Source of the DNA: Rhododendron vialii
Lineage: Eukaryota > Streptophyta > Magnoliopsida > Ericales > Ericaceae
Direction: 5' to 3'
DNA: 64,000 bases
Assembly: GCF_030253575.1 (NCBI RefSeq)
Contig: NC_080557.1
Location: forward strand, 399,501 to 463,500
This document shows, in pieces, positions 1-12,504 of this stretch. Below the pieces are notes generated by a model that did no database searches, was not told where the DNA came from, and saw nothing but the letters and a program-made list of their open reading frames with translations. The first letter of the stretch is position 1; each line of letters begins with the position of its first letter. A program made the translations under genes and the position numbers.

Positions 1-354
1 ATGAGAGAACAATGGACCCTAGTAGTTGGACCATAGGGTGTCGACTTGCAAATCTTTAAGGGGTGCTAATTGGTTGCTGCACCATTCTCTTCCTTATAGA
101 GCCTTACCTTTTCAGGTACGAATGAAATTTCTTCAGAATTACTTGCTGTTATGTGCTTTCTTCTGGAGAATAAATTGAGAATGTAGTTTTTCTATGTTTT
201 AGGTCAGGGACGTGAATTTGCTTCAAATGTACATTGTCCTGGATGGCAATATGTATGACTGGGGATACTTGCAAATTTCTTTATCAGTTTTTGTTTTCAA
301 TAGGTTTGAAAATTCTAAATTGCTTTTGGATTAATAACCCTCTTTAAATGACAG

Positions 355-2180
355 ATTAATGATGATAAAGTAAATGAATTTGAAGTTTGGCATGGTCTTG
401 CAAACTTTTACCCCAGCCTTTTGCATTGGAGGGATGCAGAGATATGCTTGGAAAAAGCGAGAGCACTATTTGAGTACTCTGCTGAAACACTGCACACAGA
501 AGGTGAGACCTGAAACTCGATCTAGTGCAATGATGAATTGTTTGAAGATTCATTTCATGTTGCTTTTCTTGGTTCTCAAAAACACATATACAGTTAATGG
601 CTTCTTTCTGGACGTTTTGTCTGGTTCTTGTGATTTACTTTCGCACATGTTTTAGACTGTTTTAGACTATAGAAAATATCAACTTATTGCAAGAGGTTGG
701 AATGTGCTATAATGTATGTGGGGGCTTCGGTGATGGCCTCGGTTATTAAACCGGACTACCATTAACCGAAGTCTCATATCAGGCGTGACCGTGTATACTC
801 CTCTGTACTCGCTCGGTGTCAAGTCTCCTGTTGGCGCTTCGGGTATTACCGAAGAACAAGCATTCCGTTAAGATCTCTTGAAAGAGTAGCGCACCAAGAG
901 GGGACCAAGAGCGACACGTGTCGGAAAGAATCATCTAGGCTAGGTCTGGCCATGTGCTTCGTAACCGTCTTATCCGGTGCGTCATCTATGACGTCACTCG
1001 AGGCGGTTACCTAAGCGTGATCTCCACGCGTTAGCTTGGAGCCCAAGTTAACCTAGGTCTATAAATACAAAGGGATACTCATCTTTGAGAGGTATGCCAT
1101 CTTTCTCTAACCCTAGACCTAAAAGCAACTCTCCTTACATCTAACTTGATCGTCGGAGGGTCACTAGGCTATTCCAGCCTTAGTGACTTGTTGCAAGTTC
1201 AGCGGCGGAGGAACAGAGCAGCGGAAGAGAAGTACTAGTTCAGGCCAAGGTCCCTCCTCCTAAATCGAACCCCTACAATGTATCCTTGAGACAGTGGAAA
1301 TAAAATAGTGTAGATCCAGTTCCAGTCTCTTAGCAGATGACAAGTGTGACATATATTCTCTTAGTCATTAGACTAGTTATAGATCTTAAACCAAGTTGGT
1401 TCCTCAAAAAGTCAGCAAATATTGGAATGCATATGCCCATATAGGCCTCATATGTTTCCTATTTTGGCTAATGGGATTACCAGTCCAAAGAGACCACAAG
1501 TCCTTCGTTCGTTTGGAACTTTTCTGTCAGGACTAGTTGGATATGGCATCCCACAAAATGTAGGATATAGAGTACCTGGGGGGAAAGAGGTATAAATCAT
1601 CCCATAACTATTAGTCCAGTTAAACAAAGGGGCTAATACATGACCAATCTTTTATCCAAATAAAGAAAATCCATTCTGACATCAAAAGAGACCGTGGAAC
1701 TTGCAAGCTGAGTTGGGGGTTTTGGCTAAGTTCATCTAGGTCAAGGATTCAACTCTTGACCACCAATAATGCTCTAGCATCTATCGTATGAATTTCTTGG
1801 CTTTCTTACATAAAATGGGGACCGTGAAAGTTCTGATATTTTGTGCCATAATTCTGCAAGGTATCATATACGAAGCACGGGGACAAATCCAAGAAGCTTT
1901 GGCTGCTTATATCAATGCTCTTCTATTAGAACCAGGTTATGTACCTTGCAAGATCTTGATTGGTGCAGTGTTGTCAAAGATGGGCTCAAAGGTGCTGCCG
2001 GTTGCAAGAAGCTTACTCTCAGATGCATTGAGAATAGAACCTACAAATCGCATGGCTTGGTATTACTTGGGAGTGGTTCACAAGGACGATGGACGAGTAG
2101 GTGATGCTATTGACTGCTTTCAGGCAGCCTCTATGCTTGAAGAGTCTGATCCCATTGAAAGCTTCAGCTCCATTTCGTAG
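355..2180 (+). CDS. NPGR1: NPGR1-like calmodulin-binding TPR protein, 3' part (last two exons)
   Basis: Two exons, 355-502 and 1861-2180 (stop TAA/TAG-type end at 2178-2180), join in frame across intron 503-1860 (GTGAGA donor, TGCAAG acceptor; a Gly codon is split). The product resembles the C-terminus of NPG1/NPGR proteins, plant tetratricopeptide proteins that bind calmodulin; NPG1 is needed for pollen germination, and NPGR1 is a paralogue. Visible TPR-like pieces are EVWHGLANFYPSLLHWRDAE, then GIIYEARGQIQEALAAYINA, then RMAWYYLGVVHKDDGRVGDA, ending with the family-typical FQAASMLEESDPIESF. Upstream exons, including the N-terminal calmodulin-binding part, lie left of the window. The intron carries a 561-bp solo LTR that leaves both splice sites intact. 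Assignment to NPGR1 rather than NPG1 or NPGR2 rests on recall of the C-terminal motif. Confidence 0.85.
717..1277 (+). mobile_element. Solo LTR in NPGR1-like intron (561 bp, TSD ATGTA)
   Basis: The segment starts TGTGGGGGCTTC and ends CCCCTACA, the short inverted TG...CA termini of an LTR, and is flanked on both sides by ATGTA (712-716 and 1278-1282), a perfect 5-bp target duplication. It holds a TATA box, CTATAAATAC, near 1060, which gives plus orientation and a U3 of about 340 bp. No primer-binding site, polypurine tract or pol sequence sits beside it, so it is a solo LTR left by LTR-LTR recombination. Superfamily is not certain; Ty3/Gypsy is likely from the style of the ends. Confidence 0.85.
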
Positions 2181-3325
2181 TTGGTTTCAATCAACCAGAG
2201 GTTCAAACCTTCAAAATTTTCCCCTTCGGCTCTCCTCCAGTTTAATGTAGACTGTCAAAGCGGCCAGCATCAGTGTAGCTTGATTTTTATGGGTTTGGTT
2301 GCATATTCCTCTTCAATCATTTAGGCTGCATTTGGTCTTGGACTTGTAGTGGAACTTTTGGAAGGAAAAGAAAAAGGTGTGGAAAACAGTAGATATGTAA
2401 AAGGAAATCCCTTGCATATTCTTTCTCTTATAGAAGTTTCTGCACACATGTATGATCCAATCACGACCTAAGGTTCTGAGTGTGATGGAGATTGTAATCA
2501 GAAAGTATGGAGAACTGGATATAAGTTATTCAATTTGATTTTGAACGGAGATTGGATTTTAGGCAGATTGGCCAAGTGGGGCTTGTAAATATTTGTTGCT
2601 CAACTGAGTGAATTCTTTGGAAAATAGATCATTTATTCAGGCTCTTTGAGATTCTTTGTAGTAAAGGCTATGTCTGTTCACTATAAACTCGAAAAATAAC
2701 GAAGCTTGTTTGTTTGCAAACCAAGGAAAAGACAATAACCGTTCATCCAGCACCAAAAGAGTACAGAAAATTTCACTGAAATATTTTCGAGCTCCAAAGA
2801 AAATGCAGAGGCTATAGGTGAATTTAATTACTAGAAGCATGGTAGCCTATAGGTGAGTTTAAAATATTTTCACTAGTACCCTTCTCTTCTGTTCTGAATT
2901 TTTGTTATATGCTCTCTCCCTTGCCAATTTTAGTATTTTGGAATATTTTTAACAGATGATTTCACACTTGCGCTTCCCGCGCATGCCCATGCATGTGCGT
3001 TATGTGACTTAGGTGGTAGGAAAAATATGTTGTGGCATAAATTTCATTCTCATGTGGATTTCCCTTCTTATCAGAATATAAACAGCTAAGGTTTTGTAAG
3101 TAATATTACTATCTTATCTTTGGTAACATATGTGGTTGTGGGATAAAAGAATGATAGAAATGGTAGTATGTGCTATCTTTTCATCCCGCATTTGATTGCA
3201 GAAAAGCCGTTTCTTTAAACGTGCTTACCAATAAACTTAGCCGGATGTTAGGCCTTTGGAGCAATAGGAAGTATTTTTATTTTTTGGATCTTTTTCCAGA
3301 AGGTATATATACAAGAAAAGCTATA

Positions 3326-3580
3326 GGCAAGGTTTTAGAAAACGGTTTCGAGACACATAACCGTAATGATCATCCTATAACGGTGTCGGGAGTATCGAAC
3401 AATATGTAACATGAATCGGTTGTAGAGGCCGTGAACCCGAAAACTGACCAATTCGTGAGAGGAACTAGCCAATACGCATTCGATATTTTATCTCATCAGT
3501 ATATTAATGGAGTGTAATGATATCGGAAGGTTAAAAAAATCCGTTACATAAAGTATGAGCCGATTTTAAAACCTTAGCCT
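3326..3580. mobile_element. TIR element (MITE), about 255 bp
   Basis: The left end GGCAAGGTTTTAGAAAACGG and the right end CCGATTTTAAAACCTTAGCC are imperfect inverted repeats of about 20 bp. The interior is non-coding. No clear target duplication is visible, so the superfamily is unassigned. Confidence 0.5.
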
Positions 3581-4299
3581 GTAACATTTGCCAAGCAACT
3601 TCCTAAGTTTTTCGCCAAAAAAAACTTCCTAACTTTTCACATTTTATAACATTTGCCAAGCAATGAAGCAATCCACTACATCGAGGGCCACTAGATTGGT
3701 GAATCACCCCGGGTGATTATTCTTCCATTTCCTGATTTCGGTAAGTTAGTCAAGATCTAACATCTGACTGTGATGTATGTCTCTGTGGTCTATTCGCAGC
3801 ACAACACAAGCTACAAAAGGGGCAACCTATATGTTTGGATTAAGATGCTTAAAAATGGACTACATTGATTTATACTGGTATTTTAGCGAAATCGCCCAAG
3901 GGAAAGGACTACCATCAGGTCAGTCTAATGGTATGTGCTGTCGTGGACATTTGCTGCATAGCATGATGATATGTTATGATCTTAGGCTCTGTTTGTTACA
4001 TCAAAACACATGGCCTTAATGTTTTACATCGGCTAAGTGTGAACTTGGCCTTCCGCATCTAATATTTTGGGCAGTCTCCCCACACAAGTTGATTTTCAAA
4101 AGAGTGTTCGAACAAGGAATTTGTAGCAAAACCTCTGTTTCTAACGAACACGCGATGCTTCCATCACTCTGATTTGTGCTTATCTTCATCTTTGATTTCA
4201 CATCCAAAAATTGTCCTCCGTACAACCTCGAACTTGTTGAGTAGTGTGGAAAGGAACGGAATAGTAGTGATCCTGAATTTCTTGAATTGAATGGCATAA

Positions 4300-4490
4300 C
4301 CCCAAGGAGTATGACCGAGTGGGCAAGTGATAGCAACAAGTGTTTGTCTTCCATAAGGATGCATAGTCGAATCTCACGAAGCCAAACATTAGAGCCACTA
4401 GAAGATTTTTTTAGTCGTTAACTTCAGGGTCATGGTATTAGTTAAGCTGTACGAAAGCTGGCCCGGATATCCAGTTATAAAAAGAAATTT
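4300..4490 (+). mobile_element. Au-like SINE
   Basis: A tRNA-like head holds an A-box-like GACCGAGTGGGCAAG near 4312 and a B-box-like GTCGAATCTC near 4366. The 3' part ends with AGCTGGCCCGGATATCC near 4456, followed by GTTATAAAAAG, which matches my recollection of the conserved tail of the widespread plant Au SINE family. A second diverged member lies at 49562-49761, supporting a dispersed family. The 5' boundary is approximate. Confidence 0.65.
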
Positions 4491-5205
4491 GGAATGGCCG
4501 TTCACCTTTTCTTCCAATGTTAGATTCCTATTTTGAAAGGCAAAAGAAAAAAAAAAACAGTAGAAAGAAACCATATGCTAGTAGAAATTAGTATTTTCCT
4601 ACACTGCTATTAGCATTTTCTTTTATTTGTTCACCCTTCTTTTAATTTTCTTATTAGGATAATTTCTCTCTGTTTGTTCACCCTTTTATTTTCTTTTAAT
4701 TACTCAATATGTTCTATTGAATGGGTATCAAGTTTCGAAGAAAATAGAGAACAATAATGATTGAGAATTTATATCGACACTCCCTTATTTGTTATCTACG
4801 GTCCCTTTTTGTCTTTTTACAAAAAAATACATGCACTTTCAACATTAAAAAATAATAAAAGTGAGTATGAATAACAAAAGAAAGAAGTGTGAATATCAAT
4901 TCCCTAATAATTTACTATCATCTTTCCATTTCCTTTTTCTTCTTGCATTAATTACCTTTTTTAGCTTCCTTTTTATTATAGAAAAAACGTCCACAGACAC
5001 CCTTATCAGGGAACATAGAAAAAGGAAACAATAGTCTAGGGAAACGAAAAAAAGGAAGCTCAAAAAAAAGGAACGAAACCAAAGAAAAGAGGCGTTTTCA
5101 AAAAAAAAACCAAAGAAAAGGTGGATCAAAAAAAAAAAAAACACCAAAGAAAAGTTTTTAAAACGTTAGCGACGTCTTCTTCCAATTCGTGTGTTCAACC
5201 TAATC

Positions 5206-5268
5206 CGTTTCGCGACTTTGAAGCGCGAGTTCGGGCGGCGCGTTTCGCGACTTTGAAGCGCGAGTTCT
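5206..5268 (+). repeat. 35-bp direct duplication in the upstream region
   Basis: The stretch beginning CGTTTCGCGACTTTGAAGCG and running into CGAGTTC occurs twice, at 5206 and 5241, about 70-130 bp before the ATG at 5335. It is GC-rich and contains TTCGCGA and CGCG cores in otherwise AT-rich DNA. Confidence 0.8.
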
Positions 5269-5334
5269 GGCCGGATTCCTCTCTCCCTCTCGCGCGATTG
5301 AGGACATCAACTGCTAAACCCTAGTATCCTTCCG

Positions 5335-8300
5335 ATGACAGGGGGCAAACGCAAGGGTAAGAAGAAGAAGAAGGGCGCTTCCTCCTCTGGATCAAGTCAA
5401 GCCGAGCCTCAAGCCATCGAACCCGAACCGCCAGTCATGGAGCAGTTGGGGGAGGAGGAAATGATGTATCGATGCTATCAAGCCAAGTCCAATTTCTATT
5501 GTGGCAATGACGCGGTTGAGAGCTCGGCAGCCCGAAAGGATTTGGAAGCCTTGTCCCAAAACAATCCAAACTCCCCTCTGCCGTGCCATATGCTCTCCGA
5601 AATTTTGGTTGAAAGTGCTGAAAAGCACAAAAGCAGGGGAGAATTCTTACTTCAACAGGCTCTACAATGGGCTCAATCTGCGTTGGATCGGACGCGCACC
5701 CGTCAGGTAAATTTCTCTGTTCAGCATGCACATGCACGCTCCAAGTTGGCCATGGTTATACGCTTAGACGACCCTAATAAAGAGCAATATTTGGAGGATG
5801 CTATGGGGGAGGGCGAGGATGTCCTCAATTTTGCCCGTCAATCCCTACAAAACGATAATCCACTCATTACATGTCTCATTGGCGATTCCATCGCTTGTTT
5901 GCGAATGCTTACAAAGGTAGAGAAAAAGAAACAGGAAGTGTCAGATGCATTAGATGCATTAGATGCATTGGATGCATTAGAGAGACTACATGCATTAGAG
6001 TCTATAAGAGGTAAGGACCTAGCAATGGTAGAGGAGGAAGTGGTAGAGGAGAAAGTGGAGGAGGAAGTTGTAGAGGAGAAAGTGGAAGAGGAAGTGGTGG
6101 ATGAGAAAGTGGATGAGGAAGTGGAGGAGAAAGAGGTGAAGGAATTGAAGGAATCTATGGTATTTGAGGTAGACACACCGGTGGTAGAGGAGTGGCGGTT
6201 TGCGGTTGTCATGAAATATAAATTAACAAAAAAATGGAAGCATTATTGGATGGGTTCGACTAGTTTCGGAGAAGAATATGAAGAGCAGAGGAGTAGATTA
6301 ATCAGCGTACTTCGTTTCGACACTGTCCTAGAATCGAAGGAGGCCTTTGATAACTTGAATAAGTTTAAGTATGATAAGATTGTTGATTGTTACCATTTTA
6401 GTGGTCGAGAGGTTATGCTAGAGCTTGTTCAATCAGATGTTGAATCATGGGTTGACGCTGAATACAAGTGTTCCTCGGGCGGTAGCGGTGCTTGGTGGGC
6501 TCAAATAGAGGGCAGTTTCAGGAAGATATTCAGGTAAGCTCTAAATCTTTTAATTAATTGTTTCAAATTTAGAAGCTCTATATATTTCTTATAGACAAAT
6601 TTGACCTTAAATACTTTCATATTGATGGCAAATGAGACCTTATAATACAGTAAACAAAACAAGGTGCATTGCTGTAGAATCCGGCCAGAAAATATTCATC
6701 ATATATATATTCATGCATTTTATGTATACTTATATCTGTGTATGTGTACCATTATATGAATAAATGTGATGTTAAACTGAACTCTTAGACCAGCGACACC
6801 CCTAAAAACTTGAGCCATCCATTGAGTTTTCTTTTCTTGTTTTCAGAAATTTGAAGTTGATCACTGTTAGATAGATAGGTTGATGTACATTGTTGGGCCT
6901 ATTTCCTAACAATCTAAGCTTTTGGGATAATTGGTAACTTAACATGGTATTATAGCCGGGTACGCATTTCGTTGCCTGCATTAGAAGAAGTTGTTCTTGT
7001 TGTTTTTACTCGCACATATTGCAGTTTAAAGGCTAGATGTTTTTCCTACACCTATGTAAATTAGTAGATGATCAAGGTCAGTCACTGCAAGAATGGAGCT
7101 AGTTCTGATCATCTGAACTATAATTTCCATGGTTGTTCATTTTGTGAAATTCTCTAGGATCTTTTGCAGTTTTGCTCATGATCATCATCACCCAAAAGGA
7201 CACCTGTAAATCATCTTTTCATGGCCGTGTTTTGGACTATGGTACAATATATGAATCACCCAAATAAGCCACATTGCCAAAAGCTTCATGGATGTTTAGC
7301 AGTTGCATGTGATTGATTAGTATATTCTTAAAATGCCTTCGTAATTCTATTAAAGGCCAGTTCGTGTGTGCACCACAACTATTGTTTGTAGTCTTGGAAT
7401 TGATGTCTTCATTTAACTTTTAGCTTGTTTAACTGTATACTTTTATAACTAAGCCATTGAATCAATGCATTAACTGAAACAGAAACATGAAGTGGTGTAT
7501 CTATCGTCGTTACAGTTTCATAGTTAAAAATTATCTAGTTAAATAACTACTTTTCAGTTGGTGATACTTGATAAAGTATGTTCTATGATTTCAATATTGT
7601 GTATGATCACTTTTATCCCCAAAATATCAACCCTTATGAAGAAAGAGAATGATCTAGAAAACAAAAAGGATAAGATTAACGAAGCATTCACCACATTCTG
7701 TTGAGAAAAAATTATGAAAGCGGACCTTGTAATGTGTTCTTTCCTTGTTAGGTGAATGATCTGTAGATTTATTCAAGTCCTTTTTTTTAATTTACTTAAA
7801 TAAAATTGGGCCTTTTTTTTGTTTGAAGTTAATTTTGCATTGTTTATTATTCTCTTAAAGTTTCACAGTTTCACTTGTCCTACTCTTTATAATCATGAGT
7901 TCATGACACTTAACGTTTTGAACTTTGGAGAGAAAGATGCTGAAAGAGTGAGGGAGGATAGTTAAGAACACTAAAAAAATTTCTGTTGATTTCTGATGTG
8001 CCTACTTTGGGATATTCATTCAGTTTGGAGTCTTTAATCCCTTATAAAAAAAGAATGAGCATCAAATAGAGACAATTAGGTTAGAATCTGGTGTCCTAAA
8101 TAGAATAGAAGCTTTGCAGAGGAGCTCTTTAAAAGTTTCGCAGCGTTAATATTTATTTTTTTTTTCAGGGATATACTCCTTGCACTCCAATTCCTCTTTG
8201 GGAATGGAGCATATTGCGGGGATTTAGCCAACAGTATTGCAGTTAATGGAAACTCAGCAAAGCTAACTCAAGTCAAAGTGGCTCGTCAAGGAGGTATACA

Positions 8301-10896
8301 TCTTGTGAATCGTGTTTTATTACCCTAAACAGTATCTTTGTTAAGACTTACGATCTTAACATGATTTTTTTGTTTTTTTGGTGCAGGTTTACGAGATAGA
8401 ATATGGGAAGACATTGATGACTTAAGGCATCTAATGGTAACCGTCCTTTTAAGGTGTTACGGAAATGATCCTTTTAACTTGATTAAGGATATTCATAAGA
8501 ATTCTATTCTGGATTCTATTCTAGAGGAAGGGGGAGTTCCATATGCCTTAAGGCTCTTTGTATGGAATCTCAATCAACCTAGTGTTCGGTAAGTGCTTTT
8601 CAATCTTTCCTATTTTTTATGTACTAGTTTCTAGTATATCTCTAAAATTGCTTTAAAAAGAACTTTAGCAACCCTTAGTTCTATTATCTGATATCTTCAA
8701 CTGAAATTCGACAAATTTTGACTTACAAAATATTACGTTTCCAAATAACAATGGACAATTGTAACTTGAGTAGCACAGTCTAGACAATCACTCGTTACAA
8801 AATGAAGGACACAATAGTCAAAGAGATGTTTTATGTAAAAGGTATTGAAACTGCATTAGAATAAAACACATATGGTATGATTGAAGAACAATATATCATT
8901 CACAGAGCTATTAGATTCCATGAAAGTGAGAAACTAACTCATACATTCATTTAAAAGATTCTGTGATTCAATAGATCACATGTGGCGTATAGCATTTAGC
9001 ACAAACTTTCCTCCAAAGGATTTTGATATAAGTCCCCATTGTTCTTATTTATAATTGGATGCAAAGTTGTTTTTTTAATTGTAATGTGTTTAATATGTAA
9101 TGGACATGTATCTCCAAGTGTGTCAAGCATGTCTGTTTCTTGAAAGATAAGAAATAGTTGGATGCGTTTGGACGAGTGCACGACAAGTCTTGGATGGTTG
9201 TCCGATGAGAGTCAATGTGACCTGTGTTCTAAATGCAATGTGTGGTGAGTGCTTTGGACGTGTGTGATGACTATCCTAACATTGTGTTTTTATATTCTAC
9301 CAAAAAAGAAGATAAGGAAAAAGGGAGAGAAAAAAAAAAAGTATTAGAGAGAGAGAGAGAGATGGGGGAGCCAAGAGAGGGATTTGAGAGAGTGGAAGTT
9401 TGGGTTTTGGGGTATTCGATTGAGTTTCTAACTTCTAATAATTTGAAATTTATTGAGTGAGATTTCGCGGCATTTATTTGGGGTACATTACAAAATGGTA
9501 TCTTTTATGATTTTGTAGACCATCCTTATCTCAGGATAATGATCTGTGGGTACATGTGATTTGTGTTGGTAAGATTGCAAGGGTGAGTTTATGCTTTATA
9601 TTTTTTATATTTATATTCAGATGTACTTATCAAATATATTTATATTCAGATGTGTTTTCCATATATAGGGGTATTGTTTCTCGAGATAGCTGATGGTATG
9701 TGCAATTGCTGGGAATTTTTATGGTTTCCAAGTTACAGTTTTGGGGTTTGCTGATAATTTTCATAGAATAAATAGAATGGAAGATAAATGGAACTGGATG
9801 GTTCTTTATTCTTATTCCGTTTTTTCTTTTCTTGGAAAAGGAAAGAAAATAAAAATAAAAGCTACTGTAAGATCTTGAACCAAAAGAAAGAAAGGGAAAA
9901 AGAGAGGAGAAGGAAGAGGAAGAAAAGATGGGTTAAAGAAAATTTTCAAGTAATTTCTGTTTGTGTTCTCCTCGTAACATTATTTAGCTAAAATTATTCT
10001 TGTGCGATGATCTTATTTGGGGTTTTTTACCCAAGGGTTCGATGATCAGACTGTTAATCCACGGTTTGCGAATCCTTTCCACTTACCTCATGGGCAGAAT
10101 GATCTCTGGATTTTTGGTATCATGGAGCTTTCCCCTGTTTTCGGCCTGGAAGGCTTCTTTTGCCCTTTCCCTTGTTATTCGAAATTTTGTGGCTATTGAA
10201 TTTACTCTCTTCTTTTACTCTCCTGTCTTAGGGCTAAATGGGACATACTATGGCTTTTAGACGAGGCCTTCTTCTGGAGAGACGTGGAGAGATACAGTTT
10301 TATTAGAAAAATGAATGACCACAAGAGAGAGTTTGAAGCTGTACCGTTCAAAATGGCTATGGAGAACCTATTGGGCGAAAGAGATCTCACGATCTTCTTT
10401 CCCCGAGGTAGTACAGAAGATAAGGTCTATGAATTTGGATTAGAACAACAATTGCGGACAAAGAAGGAGAAGGAGAGGGCTGGTCATACTACATATGTCA
10501 TATTGTACGAGGATAACATATTTCTCGGAGTAATATCCTACTCCAAGAATCTTGTTGGTCACTATAATGACCACCATCCTCGAGTATGTATCATAATTTT
10601 TCTGTGTGATTTAAAAATTTTCGTGGGTTTTGTTTGATTTGATTTAATATTTTAATTCCTCTTGTCTTAGGTGCATTTGTCCACGTATGATATTGTAGCC
10701 TTGGCTGATAGGCTTTTTCATGGAGGCTGTTCAATGATTCGGAATGCGATAGCGAATGTGGTGTTTAAAAAGCAACAGAGGTGATTATTTTTTCTTAATT
10801 ACATAAGAAATGATTTTTCTTTTCTTATTTATGGATTTTTTTTTTTCCGTTTGCAGGAGATACCTTAGCTTTTATCTGAGCAAGGTACCGTACTAG
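5335..10896 (+). CDS. Six-exon gene for an unrecognised 675-aa protein
   Basis: Exons: 5335-6533, 8169-8293, 8387-8588, 10232-10583, 10671-10780 and 10857-10896 (stop TAG at 10894). All junctions are GT-AG and phases agree throughout, giving 2028 nt. I do not recognise the family. Residues 4-14 are lysine-rich (GKRKGKKKKKG); about 40-195 look helical, with faint resemblance to the TPR-like DUF627 region (weak inference); about 202-220 contain DAL repeats; about 230-275 are an acidic VEEEVVEEK repeat. The C-terminal half holds conserved-looking blocks such as GLRDRIWEDIDDLRHLMVTV, VRAKWDILWLLDEAFFW and TTYVILYEDNIFLGVISYSK. No membrane segment or signal peptide is seen. Introns 1 (1635 bp) and 4 (1643 bp) show no nested gene. 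The frame is intact from ATG to stop, so it is probably a real gene; the 3' end could differ if more exons follow. Confidence 0.7.
5938..6160 (+). repeat. Coding minisatellites (DAL and EV/EK repeats)
   Basis: Within exon 1 of the unknown gene, a 9-bp unit GATGCATTA repeats about four times (5944-5980), giving Asp-Ala-Leu steps. Further on (about 6026-6140), GAGGAAGTGGTAGAGGAGAA-type units of 27-30 bp give the acidic VEEEVVEEK repeats. Both keep the reading frame, so copy-number changes would alter protein length without a frameshift. Confidence 0.85.
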
Positions 10897-11460
10897 ACAC
10901 CACAAAAAGGCCTAGCCTCAATCACTGTAAGTCTCTCATTCCCCTTTCTCAAATTAGGGGAGATAGTTAATGTAGAAATAATTGTTCATGATAGTAATCA
11001 TTTCTCATGGCTCGCATATAGTTTTGTTTCTCGTTAGCAGAGTAGGATGGATAAGACTGCTTGATTTTGTGGATGTCCTAGGTTAAACCGCAAGCATATG
11101 TTCCATAGTGCTAGTACATGTTTGAGCAGATTTCTCTATGCCATTTTAGTTAGCTGCACTATTATATATTAATGGGGCCTAGTAGGACATTGTATTGGAG
11201 CATGTGTTTGAATTTGACAATGAAATGAAGAGATGAATCAAAATTATCCAATCCTAACGTGTTTTTCAGTTACAAGATATCCATCAATTACATTATATGT
11301 ATTATTGTGAAATGTGTGGCCGCAAGATTCTATTCACGTCATGGAATTTTGGTCTGCTAATTATATTGTGTCTGGTAGGTTTGATAGATTATCTCTTCAA
11401 AACATGCTGCCCTCATTTATCTTTTTAAATGTGTTACTTGGGATATGTGGTGTTGTCTTC

Positions 11461-12504
11461 TTGTCAATTACCCTCAATCTGAGATATAGTTTATTGGTAG
11501 AATAGTGTCAGATTTGATGCTGCTCCTTCTGATAAGTTTTAAAGTATAAGAATTTCTGCTTTTGCTGTCCCTCAGCCATTGCCTCATTGGCTTTGGATGA
11601 GTCCGAATGTAGTCCCCCACACCAAACACATCCCAGAATTTGACTCCCCTAATCCCCTTCCCCTCACCTTCAAGTGTAGCTGCCTCCAAAACTCCTCTCA
11701 TCCCTTCCTAATCCGCCCCACCCTGTATGGCAACTTCCAAAAGATGTAGGGCGTGTTGACTTTTGATACTTCTTTTACCGGATTTCATAGTCAGTGTTGA
11801 CTTTTGATCAGTATAATCAGTTTTGATATCATGTAAGGCGTCAGTAGTAATCCAATATCGATTATCAAGATCAGGTTATTATAAGTTTCTATTAATGGAC
11901 CAAACTTGTCCTAAATTTTCAATATTTGCTTGTCCATCAGTCCATGCTAACGAAGGTTGAGCAAGTACTTAAGTTGCCAAATGCTACAGCTTAAGTTGTC
12001 AATTACCCTCAATCTGAGATATAGTTTACAGGTAGAATAGTGTCCGATTTGATGCTGCTTCTTCTGATAAGTTTTAAAGTATAAGAATTTTTGCTTTTGC
12101 AGTCCCTCAGCCATTGCCTCATTGCCGTTGGATGAGTCCGAATGTAGTCCCCCACACCAAACACATCCCAGAATTTGACTCCCCTAATCCCTTCCCCCGC
12201 CTTCAAGTGTAGCTGCCTCCAAAACTCCTCTCATCCCTTCCCAATCTGCCCCACCCTGTTTGGCATTACCACTTCCAAAACATGTAGGGCGTCTTGACTT
12301 TTGATAATTCTTTTACCGGATTTCATCGTCAGTGTTGATCAGTATAATCAATTTTGATATCATGTTAGGCGTCAGTAGTAATCAATATCGATTATCAAGA
12401 TCAGGTTATTATAAGTTTCCATTAATGGACCAAACTTGTCCTAAATTTTCAATGTTTGCTTGTCAACGAAGGTTGAGTAAGTACTTAAGTTGCCAAATGC
12501 TACA
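11461..12504. repeat. Tandem duplication, two copies offset 535 bp
   Basis: Copy 1 (about 11461-11988) and copy 2 (about 11996-12504) share long near-identical stretches, from TTGTCAATTACCCTCAATCT to TTAAGTTGCCAAATGCTACA, with scattered substitutions and small deletions in copy 2. On the minus strand both copies keep an open frame (75 and 65 codons) containing GVKFWDVFGVGDYIRTHP; whether it was ever coding is unknown. Confidence 0.85.

Larger units (their letters stand above)
2181..5334. other. Intergenic region with 3' UTR, MITE and SINE
   Basis: The first few hundred bases after the NPGR1-like stop are presumably its 3' UTR. The remainder is AT-rich without convincing coding potential. It contains a TIR element at about 3326-3580 and an Au-like SINE at about 4300-4490. 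A purine-rich stretch at about 4990-5155 precedes the next gene. The last bases before the ATG at 5335 include AAACCCTAG, common in plant 5' leaders. Confidence 0.6.

Noticed and set aside
3777..4019. Short frame with CLKMDYIDLYW, resembling an aldo-keto reductase motif
   Set aside because: Only about a dozen residues fit; there are no flanking domain pieces, so chance or a tiny relic cannot be separated.
5392..6212. Minus-strand frames opposite the unknown gene, one rich in Ser/Thr
   Set aside because: They are complements of the Lys/Glu-rich coding repeats of the plus-strand exon.
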